A stretch of DNA of 64,000 nucleotides from Todiramphus chloris collaris (taxonomy: Eukaryota > Chordata > Aves > Coraciiformes > Alcedinidae), in contig JANVCC010000247.1 of assembly GCA_025345505.1 (NCBI GenBank), positions 383,804 to 447,803 of the forward strand, written 5' to 3'. The notes under the pieces were generated by a model. The model was not told where the DNA came from. It saw only the letters and a program-made list of their open reading frames with translations, and did not search any database. Each line of letters begins with the position of its first letter. The stretch's first letter is position 1. The position numbers and the translations under genes were made by a program. Below, one piece after another: positions 12,721-23,439 of this stretch.

Positions 12721-13544
12721 TGGCTTTGAAGATTTTTATGATACAATAACTATTCATTTGATAAGCAATTAAAAAGATACTCTGAGACACTAAGAGTGAA
12801 GACAATGGCAACGCCAGGAAAAGAGGAGGGGTTTGAGAGCAGAAGCTGCTGCCTGGTGGGGTGAGTTGTGTCACTCCTGCTCCTTAGTCACAAATCGCAT
12901 GATGCCGCGGGGCTTTAAAGCTCCAGTAACAAGTTGGGCCTGACTTAGTCATTTTAAGCAAGAAAAAGAATTAAAAAAAAAAAAAAAAAAAAGCTGTTTA
13001 AGGCTCTATATCTTCTTCTAGCTCACCCATGATCAAATTCTCGACCTCTCACAAGAACAGTTTAATACACAGATGAACCTCTGATTTTATGCTGGCTTTT
13101 TGCTTCTCTTAAATTTCAAATTCCTTTTCCTAGCTGTGTGCATTATCCTTAGTGAACTTCTCCAGTGAGAAACAGAATAAAGGTTACTGGGCACATTACC
13201 ACACTTTATTGTTCGAAACTCGCTCTGTATAATACAGCGGTATTGTGCTTTTAAAAATGAACGTGCAGTGAAAGAGTAGCATCCTCATTGTGGAGAAAAA
13301 GTAGCTTTTCAAGAAAGTGTTGCTTTCTCTGATATGCAATAGCTCTGATATGCTAATACTTCTCTTCATCTCAGTCCTGATTCTCCAGAGATTATTTGAC
13401 CAAAATGGCCATTGTCCATTATAATAGGAAAGATTCCTGATATTGTGCAGCCACACAGAATTTTTCTGTTGGTTTACTTCAGTGTCTCACATACAGCAAT
13501 TAATTTTTCTTCCTGATGAAAAGTGGAATGGAGAGCTGATTTCT
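12721..13544. other. Unique DNA, no gene seen
   Basis: Contains a 20-base A-tract at 12973-12992. The part at 13200-13450 keeps a few CpGs and an even composition and might be mildly constrained, but nothing can be named. Confidence 0.4.
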
Positions 13545-13705
13545 GAAGGCAGCATAATCTAGTGGTTTGCACAGAAAACGCAGGTGTGCTTTCCAATCTT
13601 ACTGTCATTGCCAGGCTGTGTGAGCATATGCAAAACTCACCACTTCTCTGAGACTCAGTTTCCCTCTTTTAAAGCTGGTATCAAAATATCCAGCTTTTCA
13701 GAGTC
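13545..13705 (+). mobile_element. Ancient MIR-like SINE remnant
   Basis: The order of blocks follows a MIR in sense: gcataatctagtggtttgca (start of the tRNA-derived part), then gccaggctgtgtgagc, then the core-like caccacttctctgagactca followed by gtttccctctttt. This is the clearer of the two MIR-like remnants here. It is old and diverged; ends are approximate. Confidence 0.7.
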
Positions 13706-13870
13706 CTTTGACATTCTCGAACAAAAAGCATTTACATTTTAAACAAAAGGTGTAACATGGAATGTGCCATCTAAGGCAATAAGGTTTAAATAATTTATCT
13801 TAAGTCCCAAACCCAGTTGCATTGAGAGAGGCATTACATTTTCAAGTGTTTCAAATTTCCTATCTTAAGG

Positions 13871-13970
13871 AATCATAGAATCATTCTGGTTGGAAGAGAC
13901 TTTCAAGATCATCAAGTCCAACACTTGACTCAGCAGCGCTGATGAGTCACCACTAAACCATGTTCCTAGA
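13871..13970 (-). mobile_element. CR1 LINE fragment, 3' end, short
   Basis: Inverted octamer (aatcatagaatcatt) then ggttggaagagactttcaag, atcatcaagtccaac and accactaaaccatgttccta. About 100 bp, probably family A. Carries a short extra segment (actcagcagcgctgatgagt) between the usual blocks. Confidence 0.87.
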
Positions 13971-15013
13971 CATCTTGTTGAAGAGTCTTAAGAACTCTAT
14001 GACAACTGAATGTGTACCCAGACTGAAATACTTGCTGATACATAATTCTCCCTGCAAACAAGGTTTTTTTTTGGAGGTAGACGCATAAGGAGGAGTCCAG
14101 CATATCTGGGAAACAGGTCAGAAGGATGTTCCTGCCCACTGCAGAGCCACGTGTGTGTGTCACTCTTGTGCCCAATAACGTTAGCAAGCTCCTTCAGAAT
14201 AGGAAGTATTAGAATTAATGTTTTTTTGGCATTTTCTTTGAACTCAGGACATACTTTTAAAGCTGGTTTTGTGTCTGAAAATCAAAATTCTGCGGAGTGA
14301 TAAATTAGACCAGAAATTGCCATTTTTTTTTTTTTAGAAAAACATGTGGCTATATTTCTTTTGGCTGAAGAATGAACACTGTAAGAAAATCTACTTGCTG
14401 TCCAGCTGTGATAATCAGGCACATTTCTCCTAAAGGCAAAACTAATCATGGTAGATGGAATAGTGGTTTGCATTTCCTGAAAAAAGACAACACAGAAGAA
14501 AAAAAAGTACAACAGGTAATGTAACATATTCTGATAAGCTATGGAATTAGTCCAGAAAATGTACTGTTTCTGAGCACTAAGCTGTATTTACTTACTAGCA
14601 CTGTACAAATCACGCTGTCCTAGCTAGAGGTGTCAGCTAGTGAAGTTATTAAGAAGGTATTTATCTGAGTGGGAGTTGTGGAGCAGGGTCAGCACAGCCA
14701 CTCTGATCAGTGGATACATCTACCTAGGAGCTTCCCAGGCATCAGGAGAAATTTGGGATGGCTTTGACCAGGCAAGGTGACTATGGCACTTCCCTTCCTG
14801 ATGCGGGTGATCAGAGAATCTGAAGTAATGGAGAATTAGCTGAATCCTCTGAACACAATTGATTGGCATCTCCTGTTTAGTAGGGTCATCATCATAGATG
14901 GCTTCTCAGTGCTTAACATCAAGCTCCTGGCTTGCCTGCCTGCTCAGTGACAGGGCCTGTACTTGGCTTTCTGTGAGTGGTACATTTTCTTTCCATATGG
15001 TGGAAATTATGTC
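13971..15013. other. Unique DNA, no gene seen
   Basis: No interspersed repeat or exon recognised. Short T-tracts occur at 14063-14070 and 14324-14336. The minus-strand frame at 14282-14527 is phenylalanine-rich low complexity at its start. Confidence 0.4.
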
Positions 15014-15065
15014 TTCAACTTGGACTTGATGATCTTGAAGGACTCTTCCAGACAAAGCTATTCTG
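15014..15065 (+). mobile_element. CR1 LINE, extreme 3' end only
   Basis: Only the final 50 or so bases remain: caacttggacttgatgatct, tgaaggactcttccagacaa, agctattctg. It runs directly into an expanded octamer array. This is one of the shortest CR1 copies in the window. Confidence 0.85.
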
Positions 15066-15150
15066 ATTCTATGATTCTATGATTCCATGATTCTATGATT
15101 CCATGATTCTATGATTCCATGATTCCATGATTCTGTGATTGATTCTATGA
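15066..15150 (+). repeat. Expanded CR1 octamer microsatellite
   Basis: About ten copies of the 8-bp unit gattctat or gattccat in tandem, continuing the tail of the CR1 end just upstream. Most CR1 copies here carry one to three octamers, so this tail has expanded. ATTCTATG and ATTCCATG variants alternate. It ends at the junction with the next CR1 copy. Confidence 0.93.
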
Positions 15151-15157
15151 ATCTTTA

Positions 15158-15440
15158 CAAGGGCTTGTAGTGATGAGGGGTAATGGCTTCAAACTGAAAG
15201 AGGATATATTTAGATGAGAAAATTAGGAAGAAGTCCTTCATTATGAGGGTGGAGAGACACTGGAACAGGTTGCCCAGAGATGTTATGGCTGCTTCCTCAC
15301 TGGACATTTTCAAGACGGGGTTGGATGGGGCTTTGAGCAATCTGGTCTAGCGGGAGGTGTCCCTGCCCATGGCAGGGGGGTTGGAACGAGATGATTATTA
15401 AGGTCCCCTCCAATCCAACCCAATCTATGATTCTATGATT
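15158..15440 (+). mobile_element. CR1 LINE fragment (family B) placed in an octamer tail
   Basis: Runs from caagggcttgtagtgatgag through ggaacaggttgcccagagat and ggtctagcgggaggtgtccc to the octamer tail. The 13-base string ttctatgaatctt occurs at both borders (15143-15155 and 15439-15451). The copy therefore looks inserted into, or recombined with, the octamer tail of the copy ending at 15150. It is family B, truncated within the last part of ORF2, with no intact frame. Confidence 0.92.
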
Positions 15441-15451
15441 CTATGAATCTT

Positions 15452-16039
15452 CTCTAGGTTCTGGTTATAGACAGCTCCTGGGAGAGCTCCTTAGAGCTGC
15501 TCAGAGCTTGTTGAGGAAGAGCTGGCCTGAGACTGCCCCACTTCTGCATCACCTGAGAATGAGGAAACCACAATGGTGGAGTAAAGCCACCTTTCTCTCT
15601 TGGCCCAAAGTCTGAGCCTCCCTATACCTGAGGACTCAAGTCTTATATATCTCTTTGCCAAGAGATTGGATGACATATAAGGTATAATTTTCAAGTGGGT
15701 TCAAATTCAAAGTTGCAGTCTTCATTTGAGTGCAATGTAAAGTATCATGTACCTCTGGCCAAGGAACTGCAGCTCATTTAGTAGATAAATTGAGATGACA
15801 AAAATGGCACAATTTAAATATCAGCAATCAACAGGAACAGGGGAGGGGAAGAGAGAGAGAGAAGGAGCCCAGCTTCCTTTATTACAGCCATCTTAGTGCT
15901 TCAACAACAGGTAGCAGTATTACATATTCCCTTTCCACTTTAAAGCTCTTGTAATTTCCTTCCTCGTGTCGGGGCGATTTTATTCATTGTTTCCGTGCAG
16001 CAGTGATTGATGTTCTGAGCTGCTAATCTCTCTGAGTGA
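15452..16039. other. Unique DNA leading into a candidate enhancer cluster
   Basis: No repeat family recognised. Includes a short GA-rich stretch (15841-15866). The segment from 15955 to 16039 keeps intact CpGs (cctcgtgtcggggcgatttt) and may belong to the conserved block that follows. Confidence 0.35.
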
Positions 16040-16340
16040 TAACTATTTTCATGTAAGTCCATGAGTCTATGACACAGGCTGCTCGGCCAGGGCTACTGCT
16101 GACTACTTATTTTGTGCCTCATTTACATTTCAATCTTGGCCTCATGAATGTAAAACCTAGGCTGCAAATTAATAACAGGAAGAATATTAGACCGCTCCAG
16201 AGTGGGGGAACAATGCAAATCCACCAGAGCACAAGGCTTTACCATTGTGTTCCGGGAGGGACTCATTTATTGGCCGGCAGTGAATGACATTACAGAGAAT
16301 GGCATATCCAGAGTGACACAAATTTATTTCTGTCCCCAGC
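16040..16340. promoter_or_regulatory. Candidate conserved noncoding element with SOX/POU motif
   Basis: Repeat-free block with balanced composition. At 16209-16220 the string aacaatgcaaat overlaps a SOX-type site (AACAATG) and a perfect POU octamer (ATGCAAAT). TTAATAAC, TCATTTATT and intact CpGs (gaccgctcc, tgttccggga, ggccggc) lie close by. No frame looks like an exon. The enhancer reading rests on motif content and absence of repeats; sequence conservation was not tested. Confidence 0.42.
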
Positions 16341-16639
16341 GCTCCAGTATATTTTCATAGAATCAGGGGGCTATTTGTCTAGGGACAATTTAGTTTCCAT
16401 GAAAAATTTAAATGGTTTCTGTGGAGATAGTGGAGTGAAATTTAATTTGTTTCTCATTTACTACAGCAGGTATGAAAAGGAGAAAAATTGGATGTCTGAT
16501 GGGCTGAAATTGGTGCTGTCCCTCCCCACTATCCCCAAAAGGCCTGTGGGCCTATATCATAGAGATTGAGCAAGACTACCTCATCCCTCCCCTTAGAGAA
16601 TGGTAACCTTAAACCAACTTACAGAAAACCTTTGGGGAG

Positions 16640-17240
16640 GCTGCCAATCACCCTGAAAACAACATTTCCATCGATCCCCTGTCTGTGTGATTTATGGCTT
16701 CATTTTACGGTAATTGAGAATTAGTGAGAAGATTAGCAAGGCTCAACACTTCACCTTGATATGCACACTAAGCACCGTAATTTGTCACTAAGGGATGTCG
16801 GACACTTTTTTAGTTACACGGGGTTCCCATCTAATTGAATTTGGGGATAACATGGAAATTAATTTGACACAGGAAAATTTTGAATACAGCCGTTTCCTCT
16901 ATTGTAATGCGCAATCCCGGGCTGCATTCAGGGGCAGCTATATTGATCCTGATCACTTTCAATTGTGGCCAGCTGAAGGATGGAATACACTAAATCTTAT
17001 TTAAGCTCATATGAAAGCAGTTCATCTGCAGCAATCTGTGGCAGATAAAGAATATTACCTTTCATTTTGTCTGACTGCATCAAGATGAAGTTTTGAAAAT
17101 TTACTTCTTGCAGCAAATATACCAAATGTCTAAAGTCAACAGTTACAATTCAATTACGGACCGGCTCTTGTGGGCTGTTTACAGGGTAATTTGCTACTTA
17201 GGCAGCAAATGAAAATACTAACTATACTCTCCATGCATAG
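16640..17240. promoter_or_regulatory. Candidate conserved noncoding element, about 600 bp
   Basis: A long repeat-free block dense in homeodomain-type cores: ttacggtaattgag, tctaattgaatt, ggaaattaatttg, caattcaattacgg. There are about eight CpGs between 16670 and 16920, including tgtaatgcgcaatcccgggc. The open frame at 16795-17004 is short and matches nothing known to me. Together with 16040-16340 it forms the strongest enhancer-like cluster in the window. It lies inside the roughly 5-kb CR1-free interval 15.45-20.42 kb. Confidence 0.42.
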
Positions 17241-18867
17241 AGAAGTTACAGCACATGGAAAAGCCCCAAGGAAAGACAAAGAAAAAAAGGTTCCAAACTT
17301 CTTGGCAATTTAAAGCACTGCCCATTGGATTAGTCTGGTTATAGCTCGAGCAGTTTCATACACAACCATTTTTTGTTTGTTACCGAGCCATTCTGTGGGA
17401 AGTTTATTTTATCTTGGTTGCTTAGCATCAGAGTCACAAAGATGCGACGCAGTAGAGGTCTTTTCATATCTGAAAGACACTCTACCACAGGACTCACTTC
17501 CATTTTATTCCAGCTTGATTTCTTATAACCCTGCTTTATGCTGTACTTTACCCTTCAAATCAGGACTTTGGTTTCAACAAACTATTTAGAGAGATTATTT
17601 CACGAGAAAGGTGCTCCCTGCTGTGAATAAGGGAAGCAGATCTTGGCACTTTATGCCAGAGGGTGCGTGGCTGGGATATTTATGGACGTTCTTTACCAGA
17701 CCATCTGGCTTGCTTTGTTCATATCTGTTTTAGTAATAATTTGCCAGAGATGAGTTGTAATCAAGATATATTATTCATTATCTATTATTATTACATGATG
17801 GATTTTAATCTGATCATCATTTCATTGCTCTTTGGAAAGACTTTTCAAAGGTTTAATGTTAACTGTTTGAAGTTGTTATTTATGCAGCCCTGTTGAGACA
17901 CACTATCTCCTCTGAACAGCGAGGACATTCCCCAGTGCACAGGCATCAAGAGATGGTACGTCATGATCAGAAATACATAGATGTGCTCCATAGGTCTAAC
18001 CCGGATCTCCCAAGATGTGGTCCTGCAACTTGGAAGACATGCCATGCTGAAAGCTGTCCTCATCCAAATGTCAAATTCCCTGGAGCTACTGATGGCAAAT
18101 GACAATTGTTGTCAGCACTGTCACATCCCAGAGTACTTCAGTCTCCTGTAGGCAAATTGTTTGGTCTCAGGAGTTTACCTGTAGGTAGACTTCTGCAGGA
18201 GATGATGAGTGGTGATACTACAAGGGCTAGAAATGATGCTGTGATTTTTGCTCATTTTATTACTAGAAAAGTTGTTCCTCAAACTAGTAGCTTGATGAGT
18301 CTTAATAACAATGTGCACACTGCATAGGTAATTCTCTTATCACATTTTCATGGGTTGTTTTCACTAACGTAATATAAAAGGGTGCTAACATGACAGAAAT
18401 GTCAGTAATATAATAAGCTTAAAGGAATTTGGATCATGTTAGCCAGGATTTGCTTTCATATTTCTATGCCTTCTGGACCATATTAGAGTAATAGAGCTGA
18501 TACAATGGGAAACATATTAACATAATAAAAAACGTACTAATACAATAAAATATCCATATTTGATTTACAGGCCAAGTTATGGCATCTAGGAAAAAAAAAT
18601 AGAAAGAAAAAAAGTAAGATTTTTCTTCCTTTCTGAATGGCAAGCAGTAATTCATAAAGTTACAGGTTTTCCATGCTTTTTTGTCTTTATAAAAAAAAGG
18701 ATTGAATTAACTCCAGAGTTTCTTTTCATTGTCTGCAATGAGAGAACTTAAAGGTCTGTCTTCCCAGGCAAATTAGAGGATTCGTGTTATTAGGTCACAG
18801 TCCCACAGATATTTGCACCTTTCCTGTGCTGGGCTGAAAAGCTGCAGCTACCAAATCTTCTCTACCC
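17241..18867. other. Unique DNA, no gene seen
   Basis: No interspersed repeat or exon recognised. Overlapping frames on both strands near 17845-18105 (86 and 69 codons) are chance frames with no recognisable domain. Confidence 0.4.
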
Positions 18868-19244
18868 CAAAAAAGGAAGAGAAGGGAAAGGAAAAGGAAA
18901 AAGCAGAAGGAACAGAAAAAGAAAAGGGAAAAGAAGGGAAAGGGAAACAGAATGGGAAAAGGAAATAAAAAGAGGAAAAGGGAAAGGGAAATTGGAAAAG
19001 GGAAAAGGGAAACTGAGGAAGGGAAAGGGAAAAGAAAGGAAAGGGAGAAAGGGAAAGGGGGAAAGGGGGAAAGAGAAAGGGGGGAAGGGAAAGGGGGAAA
19101 GGGGGAAATTGGGAAAGGGAGAAATGGGGGAAGGGGCAAGGCAAGGCAAGGCAAGGCAAGGCAAGGCAAGGCAAGGAAAGGAAAGGAAAGGAAAGGAAAG
19201 GAAAGGAAAGGAAAGGAAAGGAAAGGAAAGGAAAAAAAAAAAAG
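18868..19244 (+). repeat. Purine-rich tract with (GGCAA)n and (GGAAA)n arrays
   Basis: About 377 bp, almost pure A/G on the plus strand. An irregular part of GGGAAA-like steps (18868-19130) is followed by eight GCAAG units (19136-19175), then about eleven GAAAG units (19176-19230) and an A-run. The two pentamer arrays differ by one base, so one probably arose from the other. Overlapping low-complexity frames of 88-153 codons on both strands come from the repeat and are not genes. Confidence 0.95.
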
Positions 19245-20419
19245 ATGTAAAAACATGAGGGTAACTGTAATTTTACTGAAGTAAAAAATGAACTCAGTGT
19301 CTGAATTGTACCACCTTAGGCTCCAGTCTTCTTAGTTTTCAGAAACTGAGGATTCAAACCAACTGTAGGTATTTGCTTTCCAAATGACTCTCCGTAACAC
19401 CTTCGCTCTATTGTTGCTCTAAGACCGCAAGTGCTTCTGTATTGGACATACTGTGGTTTTTAACCATGAATTTCCATGGGTATTGAAGGTTATAATTCCA
19501 TGTCTTGGTCTCAACACCCGTGAGCATTTTGGTCCCAAGCCCCTTGAAAGCCAAGGAAAGGGCCATTCTCTCCCATTTAACTCCTTTGAGGGATCTGATA
19601 CAAGATTCAGCTCTCAATGTGCAATGGTGTTTCACACCTCTGAAACACTGCTTTTCAAAGTGATTGCTTAGTGCTCAGAACCTTCCCAGGAAGTGGGATT
19701 TCTGGTCCAATTTCTGCCTTTGCCTGAAGAAATTCAATCCCGAATCATTCAGTTTATCATAATACTGGCTGTTCTCTGCATGTGTCCCTGGACATACTGA
19801 ACCTATTTTCCAGCCAAGAGAGAGCAAATCTGAGTGTTTCTACCACCTAGACTGGGAATGGATCCATGGGTAAGGAGAAAGGGGTTCACTTGCATGTGAA
19901 GTACTTCCATTTCCTCTACTAAAGATGGGTGAGATCTCTACTGTTAGATGGGTGTTGGTTTTTCACAGCAATGAAGTAAGTTTATGTGTATTTGTCCAGC
20001 TCTGCTATAAAGCTTTTTATATTTGTAGTGTAACATTAATCAATGTGGATACCATCTATTTTATTTTGACATCTTCCCTAAAGGAGTCCTCTCTTCGGGT
20101 GATTTATTAAAAGATTTTAAAATGTGTGTGTGCACAAGTGTCTGTTTGTTTATGTTGGTAAAGATGATGCCATAAAAACATGCTGTGCCCTTGGAGTGGA
20201 AGGTGATGAGCTTTGCTACGCCGTTAGCTCCCATAAGATTTTATTACTCAGAGATGGGTTGGCTGCTGAGAACGTGCCAACAAGCGGTAGTGAGTGGTGC
20301 AGACAGATCCCTTATCTGAGATCTTAAAGCTATATCTTAATCTTCTTGGCCAGTGCCACCAAAAAACTTACAGATAAAGACAAATTCTTTGAAGTCAGAA
20401 ATCTAATTAAACCCTTTGG
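19245..20419. other. Unique DNA, no gene seen
   Basis: No repeat family recognised. The part at 20170-20330 keeps CpGs (tgctacgccgttagctccc, aacaagcggtag) and might be constrained; the plus-strand frame over it (20124-20327) does not resemble any protein I know. Confidence 0.35.
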
Positions 20420-21244
20420 AAGAAGTAGTTGACCTGGACAGGTTGGAGAGCTGGGCAGGGAGACATCTGATGAAATTCAATAAGGGCAAGTGCTAAGTGC
20501 TGCATCTGGGGAGGAACAACCCCAGGGATCAGTACAAGTTGAGGGCTGAGCTGTTGGAAGTCAGCTCTGGGGAAAAGGACTTGTGAGTCATAGTGGACAA
20601 CAGGATCACCATGAGCCAACAGTGTGACCTTGTGGCCAAGAAGGCCAATGGCATCCTGGGATGCATTAGGAAAAGTGTGGCCAGCAGGTCAAGGGAGGTT
20701 CTCCTGCCCCTCTGCTCTGTGCTGGTGAGGCCTCACCTGGAGTATTGTGTCCAGTTCTGAGCCCCCCAGTTCAAGAAGGACAACAAAGTACCAGAGAGGG
20801 TCCAGCACAGGGCCACTAAGATGATTAAAGGCCTGGAGCACCTACCATGTGAGTAAAGGCTGAGAGAGTTGGGTTTGTTTATCTTGGAGAAGGGGATCTT
20901 GTCAATGCTTATAAATATCTAAATGGTGGGTGCCAGGAAAAAGGGGCCAGACTCTTCTCAATGGTGTCCATTGACAGGATGAGGGGCAACGGCCATAAAC
21001 TGGAAAACAGGAGGTTAAACCTCAACATGAGGTAAAACTTCTTCACAGTGAGGGTGATGGAGCCTGGAACAGCCTGCCCAGAGAGGAGGTGAAGTCTCTG
21101 TCTCTAGAGACTTTCAAAACCCACCTGTACACTGAGATCCTGTGTGATCTTCTCTCAGTGAACCTGCCTTGGCAGAGGGGTTGGACGCAGTGATCTCCAG
21201 AGGTCCCTTCCATCCCCTAGCATTCTGTGACCCTGTGATTCTGA
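20420..21244 (+). mobile_element. CR1 LINE fragment, about 825 bp, with ORF2 relic
   Basis: One of the longest copies here. It reads through the C-terminal third of CR1 ORF2 (downstream of the reverse-transcriptase core): atgaaattcaataagggcaa, aaggccaatggcatcctggg, gtggccagcaggtcaaggga, gaggcctcacctggagtatt. It then passes the 3' untranslated region to gcattctgtgaccctgtgat. Several in-frame stops (for example near 20495 and 20585) and length changes make it dead. The 3' end resembles family C (cagaggggttggacgcagtg). Confidence 0.95.
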
Positions 21245-21719
21245 GTGTTGGGATCTGCAATCCTGAATATTAAGGAGTCTCAAAATGATCCAGTGCTGAT
21301 GGGCTCATTCAAACAACTGTAGCAATTTCATTTTCCGCCAGATGAGATTGAAGTACGACCGCAGACTTTTCAAAATCGTTTTCTTCTACTTTTCCTACCT
21401 TTTATTTCTCAGCATCACCTGGTGCCTCCTAGAGTATGCCCTGGGATGAGCTTTCTTTTCAGATACCAGACCATCCAGGTGACTGTTGTGCTGTTACTTA
21501 TGATAAAGGAGAGGTAGACCTGGATACAGTATATAATGATTTATAATGCTGTAAGGTGTTTGAAAGCTCACCTCAAGCTTTGAGTGTAACATTTAGGGTA
21601 AGATTTCATTCTAATTTGGGGCTCAATTCAATCCACATATAGGTAGGCAAAATCCTTTTTCCCTCTGTCAATATATTTGCATTGCTGAAGGTCCCACTAT
21701 TTTTTCAAGAGTCTTTCCT
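21245..21719. other. Unique DNA, no gene seen
   Basis: No repeat or exon recognised. The part at 21335-21385 keeps CpGs (ttttccgcca, tacgaccgca) and may be constrained. Confidence 0.35.
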
Positions 21720-21830
21720 GATTGTCAATGTTCCATCGCCGCCACGAGCGATAATTCACAGGGGATTAAAATTAACAAAAGAACTGCAACCGTGGCTGAC
21801 GTTATTCCAGTTTTAGAATGAAGTGGCCTA
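21720..21830. promoter_or_regulatory. Candidate conserved noncoding element with CpG cluster
   Basis: Six CpGs fall within about 70 bp (atcgccgccacgagcgataa, then aaccgtggctgacgtt) in an otherwise CpG-poor region, next to ggggattaaaattaac. Outside CpG islands, surviving CpGs in a bird intergenic region usually mean constraint or recent origin, and no repeat family accounts for the segment. Function is inferred only. Confidence 0.33.
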
Positions 21831-23439
21831 GATTTCTTAGCTGCTTCTCCTTCCTTTAGGATTTGGATTGATGAAATTAAAATGGGAGAGGTCAGATACG
21901 TGTCATGATGAAAGATGCTGAAGATGTTGGTGGAACTGGAATTCTGGCATCCATATTGGTCTTCCAACGACAAGCTCAACTGAAAGCAATAGAACTGTTG
22001 TCTCCACTCCCCCTTTTCTCCAACAGTTTCATGAATGTCTCTTCTTGAAAAGACCTTCAAATTCCCAGACACTCTTCTGCACACTGACTATCCTGAGTCT
22101 TTCCAGCTAGAAGACTGCACTTCACCAGCCCCAAATATCCCTGTTTGCTGGGTGGTATTTAGCACAACCCCAGAGAAAATAGGAGAGCAGAAGCCCCTGA
22201 GCCACCCCTTGCCAATGCAAACTCTTTAGAATATGGGCACTGCAATTGAGTTGCACTCTCCCTTTGCTTGTGAGGGAAGTAGCAGTTATTAAAAATAACT
22301 CTGCAATGCTGGACCAAATAGATGACAAATCTCTGGGTCAGAATGAAAGAACAAAAAGGTGCAGCAGCAGAGTAGTAAGTAATGGCAATTAGAAGCAAGA
22401 GGAAAACTAACTTAGGGCACTTCAGAGCTACAGTGGAGTTAATGCAAAAGACCAGACAAACAAATCAAATGCTTTAAACAGAAGAAATTTGCATAAGATG
22501 CTCCTTAAATGTAATTATGGAATGGGATATAATTTATCATCATGACTAGGGGATTCTTCTGTGCTAAAATTTGTGGAAGGGCTGTACTTCTGTAATTATT
22601 ACTGCACCTGCCTAAGAACGAGCACTCCTAGGAGGGACAAAGGTTTGAATGCAGAAATGATCTATGATACTTGAGAGAATTTGTTCTCCATCTGTTTCAC
22701 TCTGCCTCACTAGATCCAGCTTCTGTGCTACTCACAAGATCCAGCCTTCCAGCCCTGCAAAGACAGACATCAGACCTGGTTTCACACACACACCTTGCTT
22801 CCCACGGGGCATGGAGAAATGTGTCTCAGCCACCATGGGCAGCAGGCAAGACACAATCCCTTGAGGAACCTGCTCTAAACGGGCTGCTGTTCTTTCCTCT
22901 CATGGTTATAGTGACACATGCCAAAGAAGCTGGATATGGCTTTGCTCTGAAGGGAAAAGGGCAGGAGGAAGGGAACATCCTGGACAGTCTCCATCTGCCT
23001 TTTTCTGCTCTCCCAGTTTCTTCTGTGGAGAATCTGGATCTGTTATTTCTCTGCTTTACTTGAGAGAAAAAAAAGCCAAACAACTTAAAAGAGGCCTTGT
23101 GCCCCTTCAAAGTATTTTATCAGATGAGTAGGATACTTCAAGCAAGAGCTCATATAATCAGGCTTCCAATACTCTGAAGATCAGCTGTAGCTGGAAACCC
23201 TGCTGTTAATGATTGATTTAGTATAAATGTCCAGATTACATGAATTTGAACAATGGCTCAAGTGCATAAACACCAAACCTTTACACCTCTCAAGGTGACT
23301 TCCATAGCTCCTCGGGTTCGCAGCAGATGTTGCTGCTTTGTTTCTCTGTGCCTTGCACCCAGAGTTTCTAGGGGGCTATAAAGCAGCCCTGTGCTTGATG
23401 GGAGCAGGGGGGGATGGGGCCGAGCATCAGGAGAAGCGT
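21831..23439. other. Unique DNA, no gene seen
   Basis: Contains several chance frames (for example 22671-23063, plus, 130 codons) with no domain I recognise and no supporting splice context. The AT-rich stretch 22450-22580 with ATTTGCATAA and TGTAATTATGG could be a minor regulatory element. Confidence 0.4.

Noticed and set aside
15066..15150. Regular short repeats resembling an array with spacers
   Set aside because: This is the CR1 tail octamer in tandem without spacers; it is not a CRISPR array, and the window is vertebrate DNA.
18795..19284. Open frames of 88 to 153 codons on both strands
   Set aside because: They run through a purine-only tract and encode only low-complexity repeats (lysine/glycine/glutamate or proline/phenylalanine/serine). 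Open frames on both strands of a simple repeat are artefacts.
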